DNA of 64,000 bases from assembly GCF_009905735.1 (NCBI RefSeq), contig NZ_JAAALE010000013.1:28905-92904 (forward strand), written 5' to 3'. Shown piece after piece: positions 42,581 through 52,110 of this stretch. Made by a program: the position numbers and the translations under genes. This DNA is from Porphyrobacter sp. SLTP (GTDB lineage Bacteria; Pseudomonadota; Alphaproteobacteria; Sphingomonadales; Sphingomonadaceae). The notes under the pieces were generated by a model. That model saw only the letters and a program-made list of their open reading frames with translations, had not been told where the DNA came from and made no database searches. Positions within the stretch are counted from its first letter, which is position 1. Each line of letters begins with the position of its first letter.

Positions 42581-45144
42581 AGTGTGCGCTCACGCTCCTC
42601 GACCGAGAAGACTTCAAGCTGATCGCCCGGCTTGATGTCGTTGGTGTCTTCGAGCACCACACCGCATTCGAGACCGGTGCGCACTTCGTCGACATCGTCC
42701 TTGAAGCGTCGCAGCGACGCGATCTTTGTAGCTGAGACGATAACGTCGGCGCGGGTGAGACGGGCGAACAGACCCTTGCGGATGACCCCTTCTTCGACCA
42801 GCAGACCGGCGGCCTTGTCGCGCTTGCCCGACTTGAACACTTCCTTGACCAGCGCGCGGCCGACCACGTGTTCGATCCGTTCCGGGCCAAGCTCGCCGAT
42901 CATCTCCTTGGCGATGGCATCGGTGAGGTGATAGATGACATCGTAATACATCATCCGCACGTTGTCGCGCTTCAGCAGCTCGCGGGCCTTGGCATTGGGG
43001 CGCACGTTGAAGCCGATGATCGGTGCTTTCGAGCCGCCCGCCAGCATCACGTCGCTTTCGGTGATCGCACCGACGCCGCCATTGAGCACGCGCACCTTGA
43101 TGTCGTCGTTCGACAGGTTGTGGAGCGCATTGACGATCGCCTCGACCGAGCCTTGCACGTCGGCCTTCACCACCACCGGGAATTCGATGACGTTGGAGGA
43201 CAGCGTGTTGAACATCGTGTCGAAATTGGTCGGGGCCAGCGCGGTGCGCTTTTCCGTCGCCATTTCCTGACGATACTTGGCAACTTCGCGGGCGCGCTGT
43301 TCGTTTTCGACCACGGTGAGGTTGTCACCGGCTGACGGCACGCCGCCAAGGCCGAGCACTTCGACCGGCATCGACGGGCCAGCTTCCTTGAGCTGGTTGC
43401 CCTTGTCATCGACAATCGCCCGCACCTTGCCGCTTTGCGTGCCGACCACGAAGGTGTCGCCGCGCTTGAGCGTGCCGCGTGTGACGAGCACCGTGGCGAC
43501 CGGGCCGCGGCCCTTGTCGAGCTGAGCTTCGATCACGGTCGCCTCGGCATCGCGGTCGGGCCGCGCCTTCAGTTCAAGCAATTCGGCCTGAAGGCCGATC
43601 GCCTCGATCAGCTGATCAAGCCCTGCGCCGGTCTTGGCCGAAACCTCGACATCCTGCACATCGCCCGACATCGCCTCGACCACGATTTCGTGCTCGAGCA
43701 GACGTTCGCGGATCTTCTGCGGGTTGAACTCAGGCTTGTCCGACTTGGTGATCGCCACGATCATCGGCACGCCGGCCGCCTTGGTGTGATTGATCGCCTC
43801 GATCGTCTGCGGCATCAAGCCGTCATCACCTGCGACCACCAGAATGACGATGTCGGTGACGTTCGCACCGCGCATCCGCATTTCTGTGAAGGCCGCGTGG
43901 CCCGGAGTGTCGAGGAAGGTGATCTTCTTCTTGTCCTTGGTGGTGATCTGGTAGGCGCCGATGTGCTGGGTGATGCCGCCGGCCTCGCCCTTCACAACAT
44001 CGGTGCCGCGCAGGGCATCGAGCAGACTGGTCTTGCCGTGATCGACGTGGCCCATGATCGTGACCACCGGCGGACGGGGCACGAGCGTTTCTTCGGGATC
44101 GGTGTCCTCGCTGCTGTCGATATCGACATCGCTCGCCGAAACACGCTGGATGTTGTGGCCGAACTCCTCGACCAGCAATTCTGCGGTGTCCTGATCAATC
44201 GTCTGGTTGACGGTGACCATCATGCCCATGTTGAACAGCGCCTTCACCAGGTCCGCACCCTTTTCAGCCATGCGGTTGGCGAGTTCGCTCACAGTGATCG
44301 CTTCAGGCACCACGACATCGCGCACCTGCTTTTCGCGCGGCTTGGACGGGCCGCCCTGACCACGACGTTCCTTTTCACGCGCACGCTTTAATGCGGCGAG
44401 GCTGCGCGCACGGCGGCCTTCGTCCTCGTTGAGCGCACGGGTGACGGTCAGCTTGCCTGAACGACGGTTGTCCTTGCCTTCGTCGATCGGCGCGGCGCGC
44501 TTGTCTTCCTTCTTCTTGCCCTTGACCTCGGCGGGCCGCTTGGGCTCGGGGCGCTCGACCGGGGTGAAGCGCCGTGCGGCGGGCACAGCTTCGGCCTTGG
44601 CGGCAGTCGCTTCAGTCGCAGGCTCTTCGGCCGCGACAGGCGCTTCTGCGGGAGCATGCGCAGCTTCGCTCGCAGCCACGTCAGGCGTAGAGGCGACCTC
44701 GGTGCGCTGACGCTCGGCCTCTTCTTCGGCGCGGCGGTTTTCTTCCGCGCGGCGACGCTCTTCCTCTTCGGCGCGCTGGCGCTCTTCGTCCTCACGCTTG
44801 CGCGCTTCCTCGCCCATCCGCAGCCGTTCTTCCTCGGCTTCAAGCTGGAGGCGCTTCACGCGCTCCTGCGGGGTCTCCCCTGCGGGAGCGGGGCGCGTCG
44901 GACGCGGCGCCGGCGTCGGCGCGGGTGTTGGCGCAGGCGCGGCCACAACCGGTTCGGGAGCGGGCGGTGGCGGCGGTGCAGCCGCTTCGCTGCCGGGTTT
45001 CCCGAGCACGCGGCGCCGCTTCACCTCGACCACCACCTTGTTGGTGCGGCCGTGGCTGAAGGTCTGCTTGACCTCGCCCGCATCCACCGAGCGCTTGAGG
45101 CCCAGAGGTTTGCGGATGCGCTGGTTGTCGTTGTCGTCGCTCAT
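42577..45144 (-). CDS. infB: Translation initiation factor IF-2
   Basis: 855 residues. Domain order: IF2 N-terminal ([20 protein letters not shown]), a long charged and Ala/Pro-rich linker with Glu/Arg coiled coil ([16 protein letters not shown]), then the GTPase with [12 protein letters not shown] (G1), DTPGHAAF (G3) and TKSD (G4), and the C-terminal domains binding initiator tRNA. It guides fMet-tRNA to the 30S subunit. Normal cluster position after nusA and ylxR. Confidence 0.98.
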   Translation of the reverse strand: MSDDNDNQRIRKPLGLKRSVDAGEVKQTFSHGRTNKVVVEVKRRRVLGKPGSEAAAPPPPPAPEPVVAAPAPTPAPTPAPRPTRPAPAGETPQERVKRLQLEAEEERLRMGEEARKREDEERQRAEEEERRRAEENRRAEEEAERQRTEVASTPDVAASEAAHAPAEAPVAAEEPATEATAAKAEAVPAARRFTPVERPEPKRPAEVKGKKKEDKRAAPIDEGKDNRRSGKLTVTRALNEDEGRRARSLAALKRAREKERRGQGGPSKPREKQVRDVVVPEAITVSELANRMAEKGADLVKALFNMGMMVTVNQTIDQDTAELLVEEFGHNIQRVSASDVDIDSSEDTDPEETLVPRPPVVTIMGHVDHGKTSLLDALRGTDVVKGEAGGITQHIGAYQITTKDKKKITFLDTPGHAAFTEMRMRGANVTDIVILVVAGDDGLMPQTIEAINHTKAAGVPMIVAITKSDKPEFNPQKIRERLLEHEIVVEAMSGDVQDVEVSAKTGAGLDQLIEAIGLQAELLELKARPDRDAEATVIEAQLDKGRGPVATVLVTRGTLKRGDTFVVGTQSGKVRAIVDDKGNQLKEAGPSMPVEVLGLGGVPSAGDNLTVVENEQRAREVAKYRQEMATEKRTALAPTNFDTMFNTLSSNVIEFPVVVKADVQGSVEAIVNALHNLSNDDIKVRVLNGGVGAITESDVMLAGGSKAPIIGFNVRPNAKARELLKRDNVRMMYYDVIYHLTDAIAKEMIGELGPERIEHVVGRALVKEVFKSGKRDKAAGLLVEEGVIRKGLFARLTRADVIVSATKIASLRRFKDDVDEVRTGLECGVVLEDTNDIKPGDQLEVFSVEERERTL

Positions 45145-45153
45145 TATCGCTCG

Positions 45154-45933
45154 TCAGTCCTTCACGTATTCATCAATGTTCGCCGTCCCGCCCTGAGGCT
45201 GGTCAGCGTGGCCGGAAGTGTCCCGGCCCGTTTCGTTCGTCGCGTTCGCCCGATCATCCCCTACGTATTGCACCAGCCGGGAAACCGCCTGTAGCACGCG
45301 GGTTGCGGCGCGCATGTCGCCAGGATGACCGGCGACGCCCAGGTGGACTACGTTGTCGCGGCCCAATGCCACAGACAGCGCGGTGCGGTCCAGAGGCAAG
45401 GTCTGACCGCGCAGGCCGGAACCTTCGGCGTCGGTGCCAACGCGCCACGCCTGATCGAGCTTGCGCCGACCATCCTCGCTGCTGTCGGCGGCGTGGAGCA
45501 GAACGGCAATCCGTCCGCTGCGCGCCTGCTCCTCGATCCGGGCCGATCCCATCACGATATTGCCGCTGCGAAGTTCCAGCCCCAGCCGGTCGCACAATTG
45601 GCGCACCAGCGCGGCTTCGACCATGGCTGGCAAATCGTCAGGAATGGTGAGAGGCGCGCCCTTGAATGCGCGCATCAGTGCCTTCTTGAGATGGCCCTCG
45701 GCCAGCGCGGTTTCAAGCGCAGTGCGGGTCACCCCGATCCACGCACCACGTCCCGGCGCTTTGGCCCCTGCATCGGGGAGCACCAGCCCGTCAGGCGAGA
45801 TCGCCAGACGCAGCAGATCATCCCGCGCCGAGGTGTCCCCGGTAAGGATACAGCGCCGCTCGCTCCCCGCATTCACGGGGAGCGCCGGCTCAGCGATGTC
45901 GGACGTCAGGCGCTCATTGGGTGGAGTCCGCAT
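45154..45933 (-). CDS. YlxR-L7Ae-like RNA-binding protein (DUF448)
   Basis: 259 residues from ATG 45933, which lies inside the last codons of nusA (20-base overlap). The N-terminus has the YlxR text RRCILTGDTSARDDLLRLAISPDGLVLPDAGAKAPGRGAWI, and a second domain (residues about 120-190) reads like a ribosomal L7Ae/YlxQ fold (RSGNIVMGSARIEEQARSGRIAVLLHAADSSEDGRRKL). This fused form is typical of alphaproteobacteria. It probably binds RNA in transcription or ribosome assembly. Confidence 0.9.
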   Translation of the reverse strand: MRTPPNERLTSDIAEPALPVNAGSERRCILTGDTSARDDLLRLAISPDGLVLPDAGAKAPGRGAWIGVTRTALETALAEGHLKKALMRAFKGAPLTIPDDLPAMVEAALVRQLCDRLGLELRSGNIVMGSARIEEQARSGRIAVLLHAADSSEDGRRKLDQAWRVGTDAEGSGLRGQTLPLDRTALSVALGRDNVVHLGVAGHPGDMRAATRVLQAVSRLVQYVGDDRANATNETGRDTSGHADQPQGGTANIDEYVKD

Positions 45934-47539
45934 GGGCGGCCTCCTCGGTCGGTTCATCTTCGAACCAGTGCGCACGCGCGGCCATGATGATTTCGTTGCC
46001 CTGCTCTTCCGAGAGGCCATATTCGCCCAGCACGCCGCCCTTGTCGGTTTCGCGCTGCGGACGACGCTGCGGCGGGCCGTCAGCATTGTTGCGGCGACGC
46101 GGCGCTTCACGCTTCTTGGCGATCAGTTCATCCGTGGCGAGATCGGCGAGATCATCGAGCGTCTTGATCCCGGCCTTGCCGAGCGTGACCAGCATTGCTT
46201 CGGTAAGGTGCGGGATTTCAGCCAGCGCATCCTCCACGCCCAGACCACGACGCACTTCGCGGTGCGCGGATTCCTGACGTTCCAGCGCTTCGAGAGCGCG
46301 GCTCTGAAGTTCCTCGGCGAGTTCGTCGTCGAAGCCTTCGATGCTGGCGAGTTCGGCGATCTCGACATAGGCGACTTCTTCCAGCTCGGCAAAGCCTTCG
46401 GCGACCAGCAGCTGCGAGAGGGTTTCGTCGACGTCGAGCTCTTCCTCGAACATCTTCGAACGCTCGGCGAATTCCTTCGAACGCTTTTCCGAGGCTTCTT
46501 CCTCGGTCATGATGTCGATCTGGTGACCGGTGAGCTGGCTCGCCAGACGCACGTTCTGGCCGCGGCGACCGATGGCCAGCGACAGCTGATCGTCGGGCAC
46601 CACCACTTCGATGCGGCCATCATCTTCGTCAAGCACGACGCGGCTGACGGTAGCAGGCTGGAGCGCGTTCACCACGAAGGTCGCGGTGTCTTCCGACCAG
46701 GGGATGATGTCGATCTTTTCGCCCTGCAATTCCTGCACGACAGCCTGCACGCGGCTGCCCTTCATGCCGACGCAGGCGCCGACCGGGTCGATGCTGGAAT
46801 CGCGGCTGATCACGCCGATCTTGGCGCGGCTGCCCGGGTCACGGGCGGCGGCCTTGATTTCGATGATGTTGTCGTAGATTTCGGGCACTTCCTGCGCGAA
46901 CAGCTTTTTCATGAAGTCGGGATGCGCGCGGCTGAGGAAGATCTGCGGGCCGCGGTTGTTGCGTTCCACCTTGGTGATCAGCGCGCGGACGCGCTCACCG
47001 GTACGGGCGGCTTCGCGCGGGATCTGCTGGTCGCGGCGGATCACACCTTCGGCGCGGCCGAGGTTGACGATCACATGGCCAAATTCGACCGACTTGATCA
47101 CGCCGGTGATGACTTCGCCTTGGCGATCCTTGAATTCCTCGAACTGGCGTTCACGCTCAGCATCGCGGACCTTCTGGAAGATCACCTGCTTGGCGGACTG
47201 CGCGTCGATACGGCCCAGATCAACCGGGGGCAGCGGATCGACAATGAAGTCACCCACTTTGGCACCCGGCTGAAGCTTTTCGGCCTGCTTCAGATCGACC
47301 TGCTTGAAGTAGTCTTCGACCTCTTCGACGACCTCGACCACACGCCAGAGCGTCAGATCGCCGGTCAGCGGATCGAGCTTGGCGCGAATATCGTTCTCCG
47401 CGCCATAGCGGTTGCGCGCGGATTTCTGGATCGCTTCTTCCATCGCCTCGATGACGATGGACTTGTCGATCATCTTTTCCGAAGCAACCGCATTGGCGAT
47501 CGCAAGCAGTTCAGCCTTGTTGGCGGAAATGGCACTCAT
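45914..47539 (-). CDS. nusA: Transcription elongation/termination factor NusA
   Basis: 541 residues: NusA N-terminal domain (ELLAIANAVASEKMIDKSIVIEAMEEAIQK), S1 domain (VITGVIKSVEFGHVIVNLGRAEGVI), two KH domains (VGACVGMKGSRVQAVVQELQGEKIDIIPW; IGRRGQNVRLASQLTG) and C-terminal acidic helical repeats. It binds RNA polymerase and controls pausing, termination and antitermination. Placed between rimP and ylxR as usual, with one-base overlap to rimP. Confidence 0.98.
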   Translation of the reverse strand: MSAISANKAELLAIANAVASEKMIDKSIVIEAMEEAIQKSARNRYGAENDIRAKLDPLTGDLTLWRVVEVVEEVEDYFKQVDLKQAEKLQPGAKVGDFIVDPLPPVDLGRIDAQSAKQVIFQKVRDAERERQFEEFKDRQGEVITGVIKSVEFGHVIVNLGRAEGVIRRDQQIPREAARTGERVRALITKVERNNRGPQIFLSRAHPDFMKKLFAQEVPEIYDNIIEIKAAARDPGSRAKIGVISRDSSIDPVGACVGMKGSRVQAVVQELQGEKIDIIPWSEDTATFVVNALQPATVSRVVLDEDDGRIEVVVPDDQLSLAIGRRGQNVRLASQLTGHQIDIMTEEEASEKRSKEFAERSKMFEEELDVDETLSQLLVAEGFAELEEVAYVEIAELASIEGFDDELAEELQSRALEALERQESAHREVRRGLGVEDALAEIPHLTEAMLVTLGKAGIKTLDDLADLATDELIAKKREAPRRRNNADGPPQRRPQRETDKGGVLGEYGLSEEQGNEIIMAARAHWFEDEPTEEAAHADSTQ

Positions 47540-48102
47540 CAGTCGTCTGCCTTCTCTGTATCTTCGATGAGTTCGTCAGCCCCACTGGTATCCAGCGGGC
47601 GGGTGGCGGCAATCAACGCGTCGGTGAGGACGAGCTTCGCCGTGTGAACCTGATCTAACGGCAGGCGAACATCGCCCGCCTTCACTTCCGCGACGAGGAT
47701 CATACCATCCTCAAGCCCGCCGAGCACGCCTTTGTTGACACGCTGCCCGTCATAGCTCTTGTCCATGACGATCCGCACTTCGTGACCAGCCCAATTGGCG
47801 AAGTCTTTCTCGCGGGTCAGCGGACGGTCGATGCCGGGGGAGCTGACTTCGAGGTGGTATGCCCCTTCGATCAGCACTTCGCCCGCCTCTTCAGCCGCAT
47901 CGATCACGTCCGAAACCCGGCGCGACAGCGCGGCGCACTGGTCGATCACAAGTTGTCCTGTCGCAGGGTCTTCGGCCATGATCTGCAAGGCCATCCCGCC
48001 ATCACCGGCTTCGGACGGCAGCATCGCGACGCGCACCAGTTCAAAACCCAAGGCGGTCGCCTCGGGTTCGATCAACTGGGTCAGACGCGCGATATCGGCC
48101 AT
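47539..48102 (-). CDS. rimP: Ribosome maturation factor RimP
   Basis: 187 residues: LTQLIEPEATALGFELVRVAML, CAALSRRVSDVIDAAE, YHLEVSSPGIDRPLTREKDFANWAGHEVRI are typical RimP text, followed by an Sm-like C-terminal domain and an extra acidic tail. It assists 30S maturation. First gene of the nusA-infB operon, so the operon promoter should lie in 48103-48296. Confidence 0.96.
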   Translation of the reverse strand: MADIARLTQLIEPEATALGFELVRVAMLPSEAGDGGMALQIMAEDPATGQLVIDQCAALSRRVSDVIDAAEEAGEVLIEGAYHLEVSSPGIDRPLTREKDFANWAGHEVRIVMDKSYDGQRVNKGVLGGLEDGMILVAEVKAGDVRLPLDQVHTAKLVLTDALIAATRPLDTSGADELIEDTEKADD

Positions 48103-48296
48103 TCATGCTCCATACGAGTCGGCATTGCGGAAACGGCGTGTGGGGCCGGCCCCCGGAGGCGCCAGCATCCAAACCTTGTCTCGACAATGCCGGGATTGGC
48201 GGTGCAACTAATCGCTGACACCCGATTTGGCAAGAGCGAACCGCGCAGGCGCGGCGCTTGCCCGGTTGGGTCAAAGTTCAGATCGTCCGGTGGTCG

Positions 48297-48689
48297 TCAC
48301 GGTCCCCCCGTGACCCACCTGCGCGCCATCTCGATCAGCTCACGCCGTTCGCGATCCTCGAAGTTTTCGTAATAGCGTCGGGTCTCCAGCACGATTGTGT
48401 CAGTCAGCGGCTCTTCGAAGGCGATGGCATTGAGGCCAAATTCACTGCGGCTGATGATCCCGAAATGGTCGATCACGCCGCACCGCAAGATCGCGCCCTC
48501 ACCCTCGCGCATGGCATCAAGAATCGCGACTTTTGCGCCAGTCCGCGACAGGTTGAGAAGAATGCAGGTGTGAGACCGTTCCACCGCGATCAATTGCGCC
48601 GGCAAGCTGAGCCGCAACCGTGGGGCCAAACGCCGACCCACCGCCGGGGTCGCCGGTTCGTCTCTAGGCTCAGGCTTAGGGTCCACCAT
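48297..48689 (-). CDS. PilZ-domain protein
   Basis: 130 residues from ATG 48689 (GAGGGG upstream; the frame is open further 5' but without conserved-looking sequence). The domain has an Arg-rich start (GRRLAPRLRLSLPAQL) and the NLSRTGAKV turn, matching the RxxxR and (D/N)xSxxG pattern for cyclic-di-GMP binding. It probably links c-di-GMP to motility, envelope or adhesion functions, but it stands alone here. Confidence 0.8.
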   Translation of the reverse strand: MVDPKPEPRDEPATPAVGRRLAPRLRLSLPAQLIAVERSHTCILLNLSRTGAKVAILDAMREGEGAILRCGVIDHFGIISRSEFGLNAIAFEEPLTDTIVLETRRYYENFEDRERRELIEMARRWVTGGP

Positions 48690-49007
48690 CCCCTCACCCC
48701 GCAAACATGCGGCTGCCAATGGCCCGATAGGTTTCCCGACCAGCGACTCGGCAGCAATGTGATGCGTCCCCAGTGGAGGTCTACGCGAGGTTGGTGTGGC
48801 AGGCAAAGACTGACTGGGGATGGCGGAACAATTGGGTCGCATGTCACCGCCCACCCGCGCAGCACATTTTGAGCGCCAAGCCTGGCATGGCGTGCCGGCC
48901 GGCCGAACCCTCCACGGCATGTTCGGAAAGCAGTTGCATCGTGAGCTGCCGCCGTGGGCAAAATCAGGGCAATAATCGAAAGCCTTACGGCGCCGTTATG
49001 GACGTCC
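48690..49007. other. Intergenic stretch without a recognised gene
   Basis: 318 bases between the PilZ start and the pspF stop. Open frames here lack credible starts or motifs. The PilZ promoter should lie in the part next to 48690. No strong hairpin with a T run was seen for pspF termination. Confidence 0.5.
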
Positions 49008-50063
49008 TCAGTCCTGCCCCTCCATGAGGGAATGCTTGCGAATGCAATGGCGCAGTTGATCGTAGGTCAGGCCGAGCGCGCGGGCGGTCTGGCGCTGGTT
49101 CCAGCGATGCTTTCCCAAGGCATGGGCCAGGATCGCCCGCTCATGCGCGTCGACGGCGGCGCGCAGATCCTCGATGCTGTCGAAGCTCGGCGCGGCGCCT
49201 GCCGCCGGCGTGGCGCCGGACACAGCGCTGGCAGATCCCGCTCCTGATGCTTGCGCCTGGCTGCGCCGGTGTTCGGGAGGACGCGGGCGCCACGGGCTGT
49301 CGAAAGGGTCGAACTGGACATGCGCGATCGGCATGTCGGGCCCCGCCCAGCGATAAACCGCGCGTTCGACCACGTTGCGGAGCTCGCGGACATTGCCGGG
49401 CCAGGGATGATCCTCAAGCGCATCCATCACATGCGGCGCGAACCCCGGCCAACGCTCCCAGTCCAGTTCCGCCGCCATGCGCCGCCCGAAATATTCAGCC
49501 AACACGCCGATATCGCCTTCACGCACCCTGAGGGGCGGCAAGGTGATGACTTCGAAGCTCAGCCGGTCGAGCAGGTCAGCACGAAACTCGCCGCTTGCCG
49601 CCAGCGCGGGCAGATCATCATTGGTGGCCGCCACGATCCGCACATCGACCCGGATCGGGCGTGAGGCACCGATGCGTGTGATCTCGCCATATTCGACTGC
49701 GCGCAGCAATCGCTCCTGCGCACCCATCGACAGAGTGCCGAGTTCGTCGAGGAACAGCGTCCCGCGATCCGCCTCTTCGAACCGCCCCACGCGGGTCTTG
49801 GTCGCACCGGTAAAGGCACCCGCTTCATGGCCGAACAGCTCGGCCTCGATCAGCGTTTCGGGAAGCGCTGCGCAGTTCATCGTCACCAGCGGCTCGTCCC
49901 AGCGGCTCGACAGACGGTGAAGGCGTTCGGCGATCAGTTCTTTACCCGTGCCGCGCTCACCGATCACCAGCACGGGTCGGTTCATCGCGGCCGCGCGGCT
50001 GGCGCGTTCGACCGCGTCGAGAAAGGCCCCTGACTGACCGATGAACTGGCTTTCGAGCTTCAC
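49008..50063 (-). CDS. pspF: Phage-shock operon activator (sigma-54 AAA+ activator without receiver domain)
   Basis: 351 residues from GTG 50063, which gives the usual PspF start just before ESQFIGQSGAFLDAVERAS; the open frame reaches a TTG 36 bases further up. The AAA+ domain has Walker A GERGTGKE, the sigma-54 contact loop GAFTGA, Walker B LFLDEL and arginine fingers, and the C-terminus has a Fis-type helix-turn-helix (NQRQTARALGLTYDQLRHCI). There is no N-terminal receiver, as in PspF, whose activity is blocked by PspA until the membrane is stressed. It diverges from the psp genes across a sigma-54 promoter. Confidence 0.94.
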   Translation of the reverse strand: MKLESQFIGQSGAFLDAVERASRAAAMNRPVLVIGERGTGKELIAERLHRLSSRWDEPLVTMNCAALPETLIEAELFGHEAGAFTGATKTRVGRFEEADRGTLFLDELGTLSMGAQERLLRAVEYGEITRIGASRPIRVDVRIVAATNDDLPALAASGEFRADLLDRLSFEVITLPPLRVREGDIGVLAEYFGRRMAAELDWERWPGFAPHVMDALEDHPWPGNVRELRNVVERAVYRWAGPDMPIAHVQFDPFDSPWRPRPPEHRRSQAQASGAGSASAVSGATPAAGAAPSFDSIEDLRAAVDAHERAILAHALGKHRWNQRQTARALGLTYDQLRHCIRKHSLMEGQD

Positions 50064-50163
50064 ATCCAAACTATAGTGAAAAACACCAATGCTTGGCAAT
50101 ACAGACCAACGCTTCCAGACTTCGACACATCAAAAACCGCGCAATTCCGCCATTTTCGCGGTT

Positions 50164-50178
50164 TGGCACGGCGGTTGC
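50164..50178 (+). promoter_or_regulatory. Sigma-54 (-24/-12) promoter of the psp operon
   Basis: TGGCAC (50164-50169) and TTGC (50175-50178), with GG and GC exactly 12 bases apart, match the RpoN consensus TGGCAC-N5-TTGC. The transcription start should be about 12 bases beyond 50178. PspF, encoded divergently 100 bases away, is the expected activator, and the AT-rich 50070-50150 stretch is the likely enhancer and IHF region. Confidence 0.9.
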
Positions 50179-50221
50179 AAAATACCGAGCAACACCACGC
50201 ATACAACTTGGGAGGCTCATT

Positions 50222-50419
50222 ATGATCGACCGCAACGCCGCAAACGCCCGTTCCTCGGACAGCTTCTGGAACACGAAGCTCGGTCACGCAGCAATGGCCA
50301 GCATCGCCGCGATGGTGATGATGATCGCTCTGTCGTCGCAGATTCAGCCGAGCGCCGCCCATGCCGCCCCGATCGCTCACCCCGCTGCCGAATCCGGCGC
50401 GATGGTCGAGATCGCTTAA
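50222..50419 (+). CDS. Small exported or membrane peptide at the head of the psp operon, 65 aa
   Basis: From ATG 50222 with GGGAGG 9 bases upstream, so the start is well supported even though the frame is open upstream. A polar N-terminus (MIDRNAANARSSDSFWNTKLG) is followed by one hydrophobic segment (HAAMASIAAMVMMIALSS) and a short Ala/His/Pro-rich tail, PSAAHAAPIAHPAAES. It could be an anchored peptide or a cleaved precursor (cut after SAAHA). First gene after the sigma-54 promoter. No family recognised. Confidence 0.75.
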   Translation: MIDRNAANARSSDSFWNTKLGHAAMASIAAMVMMIALSSQIQPSAAHAAPIAHPAAESGAMVEIA

Positions 50420-50708
50420 GGTGGGCGACCCCTTTGATCCCCTCGGGCCGGAACGCCCCATGCAGGATGTCCCCCCTGCCGATGCTGACCGCACCGCGAA
50501 GCCCACTCGCGCTGCCTTCGACAGCGATGTTCCGGCCCAACCCTCCCGCCTGCTTTCGGCCACGCGTCTGTCGCGGCTCGACGAGGAAATCGAAGCCTTG
50601 CGCCGCAGCCCCAACCCGACGCAATCTCGCCGGGCAACTGCCGACCAGGAGCACGACCGCGTCGCTCCCCTGGACCGGGTCAATTCGTTTCTCGATGGAG
50701 TAGCCTTC

Positions 50709-51395
50709 ATGGGCATTTTCAGCCGCACCCGCGACATTATTGCCGCCAATTTCAACGACATGCTTGACAAGGCGGATGACCCGTCGAAGATGATCCGCAT
50801 GATCATCCTCGAAATGGAGGAAACTCTGGTTGAAGTCCGCGCCAGCGCGGCCCGCACTATTGCCGACCAGAAGGAAATGCATCGCCACTGCGTCAAGCTT
50901 GACCGGTTGCAGGCCGACTGGGGCGAGAAAGCGCAGCTGGCGCTCAGCAAGGACCGCGAAGACCTCGCCCGCGCGGCGCTGGTCGAAAGGAAGAAGGCCG
51001 GCGACATGGCCGACCAGCTCAAGAGCGAAATCGCCGTGCTCGACGACGCCCTGCGCGCCTACGAGGAAGATATCGCCAAATTGCAGCACCGCCTGCGCGA
51101 AGCCCGCAGCCGCCAGACTGCAATCGCCGCGCGCCTCGAAAGCGCCGAGAACCGCGTCAAGCTGCGCACGCTGATGAGCACCGAGCGCACCGATGAGGCG
51201 CTGGCGCGCTTCGACCAGCTGGAACGCCGGGTCGATTACGCCGAAGGCCGCGCCGATGCGCTGCGGATTGCGGAGGACGGCCCGCCGAGCCTTGCCGATG
51301 AAATCGCCGCCCTCGCCGGGTCGGATGCGATTGATGACGAACTGGCCGCGATGAAGAAAGCGCTTGGCAAAGCCGACGACAGCAAGGGGGAATAA
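50709..51395 (+). CDS. pspA: Phage shock protein A
   Basis: 228 residues from ATG 50709, where the canonical PspA start MGIFSRTRDIIAANFNDML begins. The rest is a long PspA/IM30 coiled coil (DPSKMIRMIILEMEETLVEVRASAARTIADQKEMHRH, LSKDREDLARAALVERKKA). PspA binds damaged inner membrane and, when free, inhibits PspF. The frame is open and codon-biased upstream to ATG 50460, so a longer form with an about 83-residue extension ending in LDRVNSFLDGVAF cannot be excluded. The gene is followed after 3 bases by pspB. Confidence 0.95.
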   Translation: MGIFSRTRDIIAANFNDMLDKADDPSKMIRMIILEMEETLVEVRASAARTIADQKEMHRHCVKLDRLQADWGEKAQLALSKDREDLARAALVERKKAGDMADQLKSEIAVLDDALRAYEEDIAKLQHRLREARSRQTAIAARLESAENRVKLRTLMSTERTDEALARFDQLERRVDYAEGRADALRIAEDGPPSLADEIAALAGSDAIDDELAAMKKALGKADDSKGE

Positions 51396-51398
51396 GTC

Positions 51399-51704
51399 AT
51401 GGATTTCGAAGTCATTCTTGTCGTCGCGATGCTGTTCATCGGCCTGCCCTGGGTCATCCTGCATTACATGACCAAGTGGAAGACCGCCGCAACGATCACC
51501 GTCGATGACGAAGTGCTGCTGGAGGAACTCTACAACCTCGCCAAGCGGCTCGATGAACGGATGGACACGGTCGAACGTCTGGTCGCCAGCGACGACCCCG
51601 GCTTCACCCCCGCCCGCCGCCTGATCGCCGATCAGGAACAAGACAACCAGCAACTGCGCGAATTGGAAGCGCTGATCGCCGAGAAGAAGGGAACCCGCGC
51701 ATGA
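51399..51704 (+). CDS. pspB: Phage shock protein B
   Basis: 101 residues: one N-terminal membrane helix (ILVVAMLFIGLPWVILHYM), then LLEELYNLAKRLDERMDTVERLVASDDPG, the PspB coiled coil. PspB and PspC sense envelope stress and release PspA from PspF. It is longer than the E. coli protein (74 residues) owing to an extra helix LIADQEQDNQQLRELEALIAE. Its stop overlaps the pspC start. Confidence 0.93.
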   Translation: MDFEVILVVAMLFIGLPWVILHYMTKWKTAATITVDDEVLLEELYNLAKRLDERMDTVERLVASDDPGFTPARRLIADQEQDNQQLRELEALIAEKKGTRA

Positions 51705-52078
51705 ACAGCCCCCGCACCACGCTCTACCGTGACAAGCACAATGCCAAGCTGATGGGGGTGTGCTCCGGCATCGCCGACTACACCGGGGTGAACGTCTTCT
51801 GGGTTCGCATGGCCGCGTTCTTCTCGATCTTCATCACCGGCGGCTGGTCGATCCTGGCCTATTTCGTGGCCGGCTTCATCCTCAACAAGAAACCGCCGCA
51901 TCTCTACCGGGACGAAAGCGAGCAGAAGTACTGGCAGTCCGTCCGTCAGAGCCCGAAGCGCACCGCCCGCGAAATCCGCGCCGCCTTCCGTGACGTCGAC
52001 CGGCGGCTGGCCGCAGTGGAAACCCACTATGTCAGCAGCAACCCGCGCCTGACCGCCGAGATCGAGCGGCTGCGCTAA
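51701..52078 (+). CDS. pspC: Phage shock protein C
   Basis: 125 residues: YRDKHNAKLMGVCSGIADYTGVNVFWVRMAAFFSIFITGGWSILAYFVAGFIL is the PspC domain with its membrane helix, followed by a linker and a C-terminal coiled coil RRLAAVETHYVSSNPRLTAEIERLR. That last segment has the same RxxxLE...xLxxEIxxLR pattern as the small proteins encoded next, which suggests a common docking module. Confidence 0.94.
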   Translation: MNSPRTTLYRDKHNAKLMGVCSGIADYTGVNVFWVRMAAFFSIFITGGWSILAYFVAGFILNKKPPHLYRDESEQKYWQSVRQSPKRTAREIRAAFRDVDRRLAAVETHYVSSNPRLTAEIERLR

Positions 52079-52110
52079 GCCCGAACACACGCAACAGGGG
52101 ACCCAAGAAT

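Noticed and set aside
45461..47647. 728-codon plus-strand open frame opposite nusA and ylxR
   Set aside because: Complementary-frame artefact of codon bias; the minus strand carries unmistakable NusA and RimP domains.
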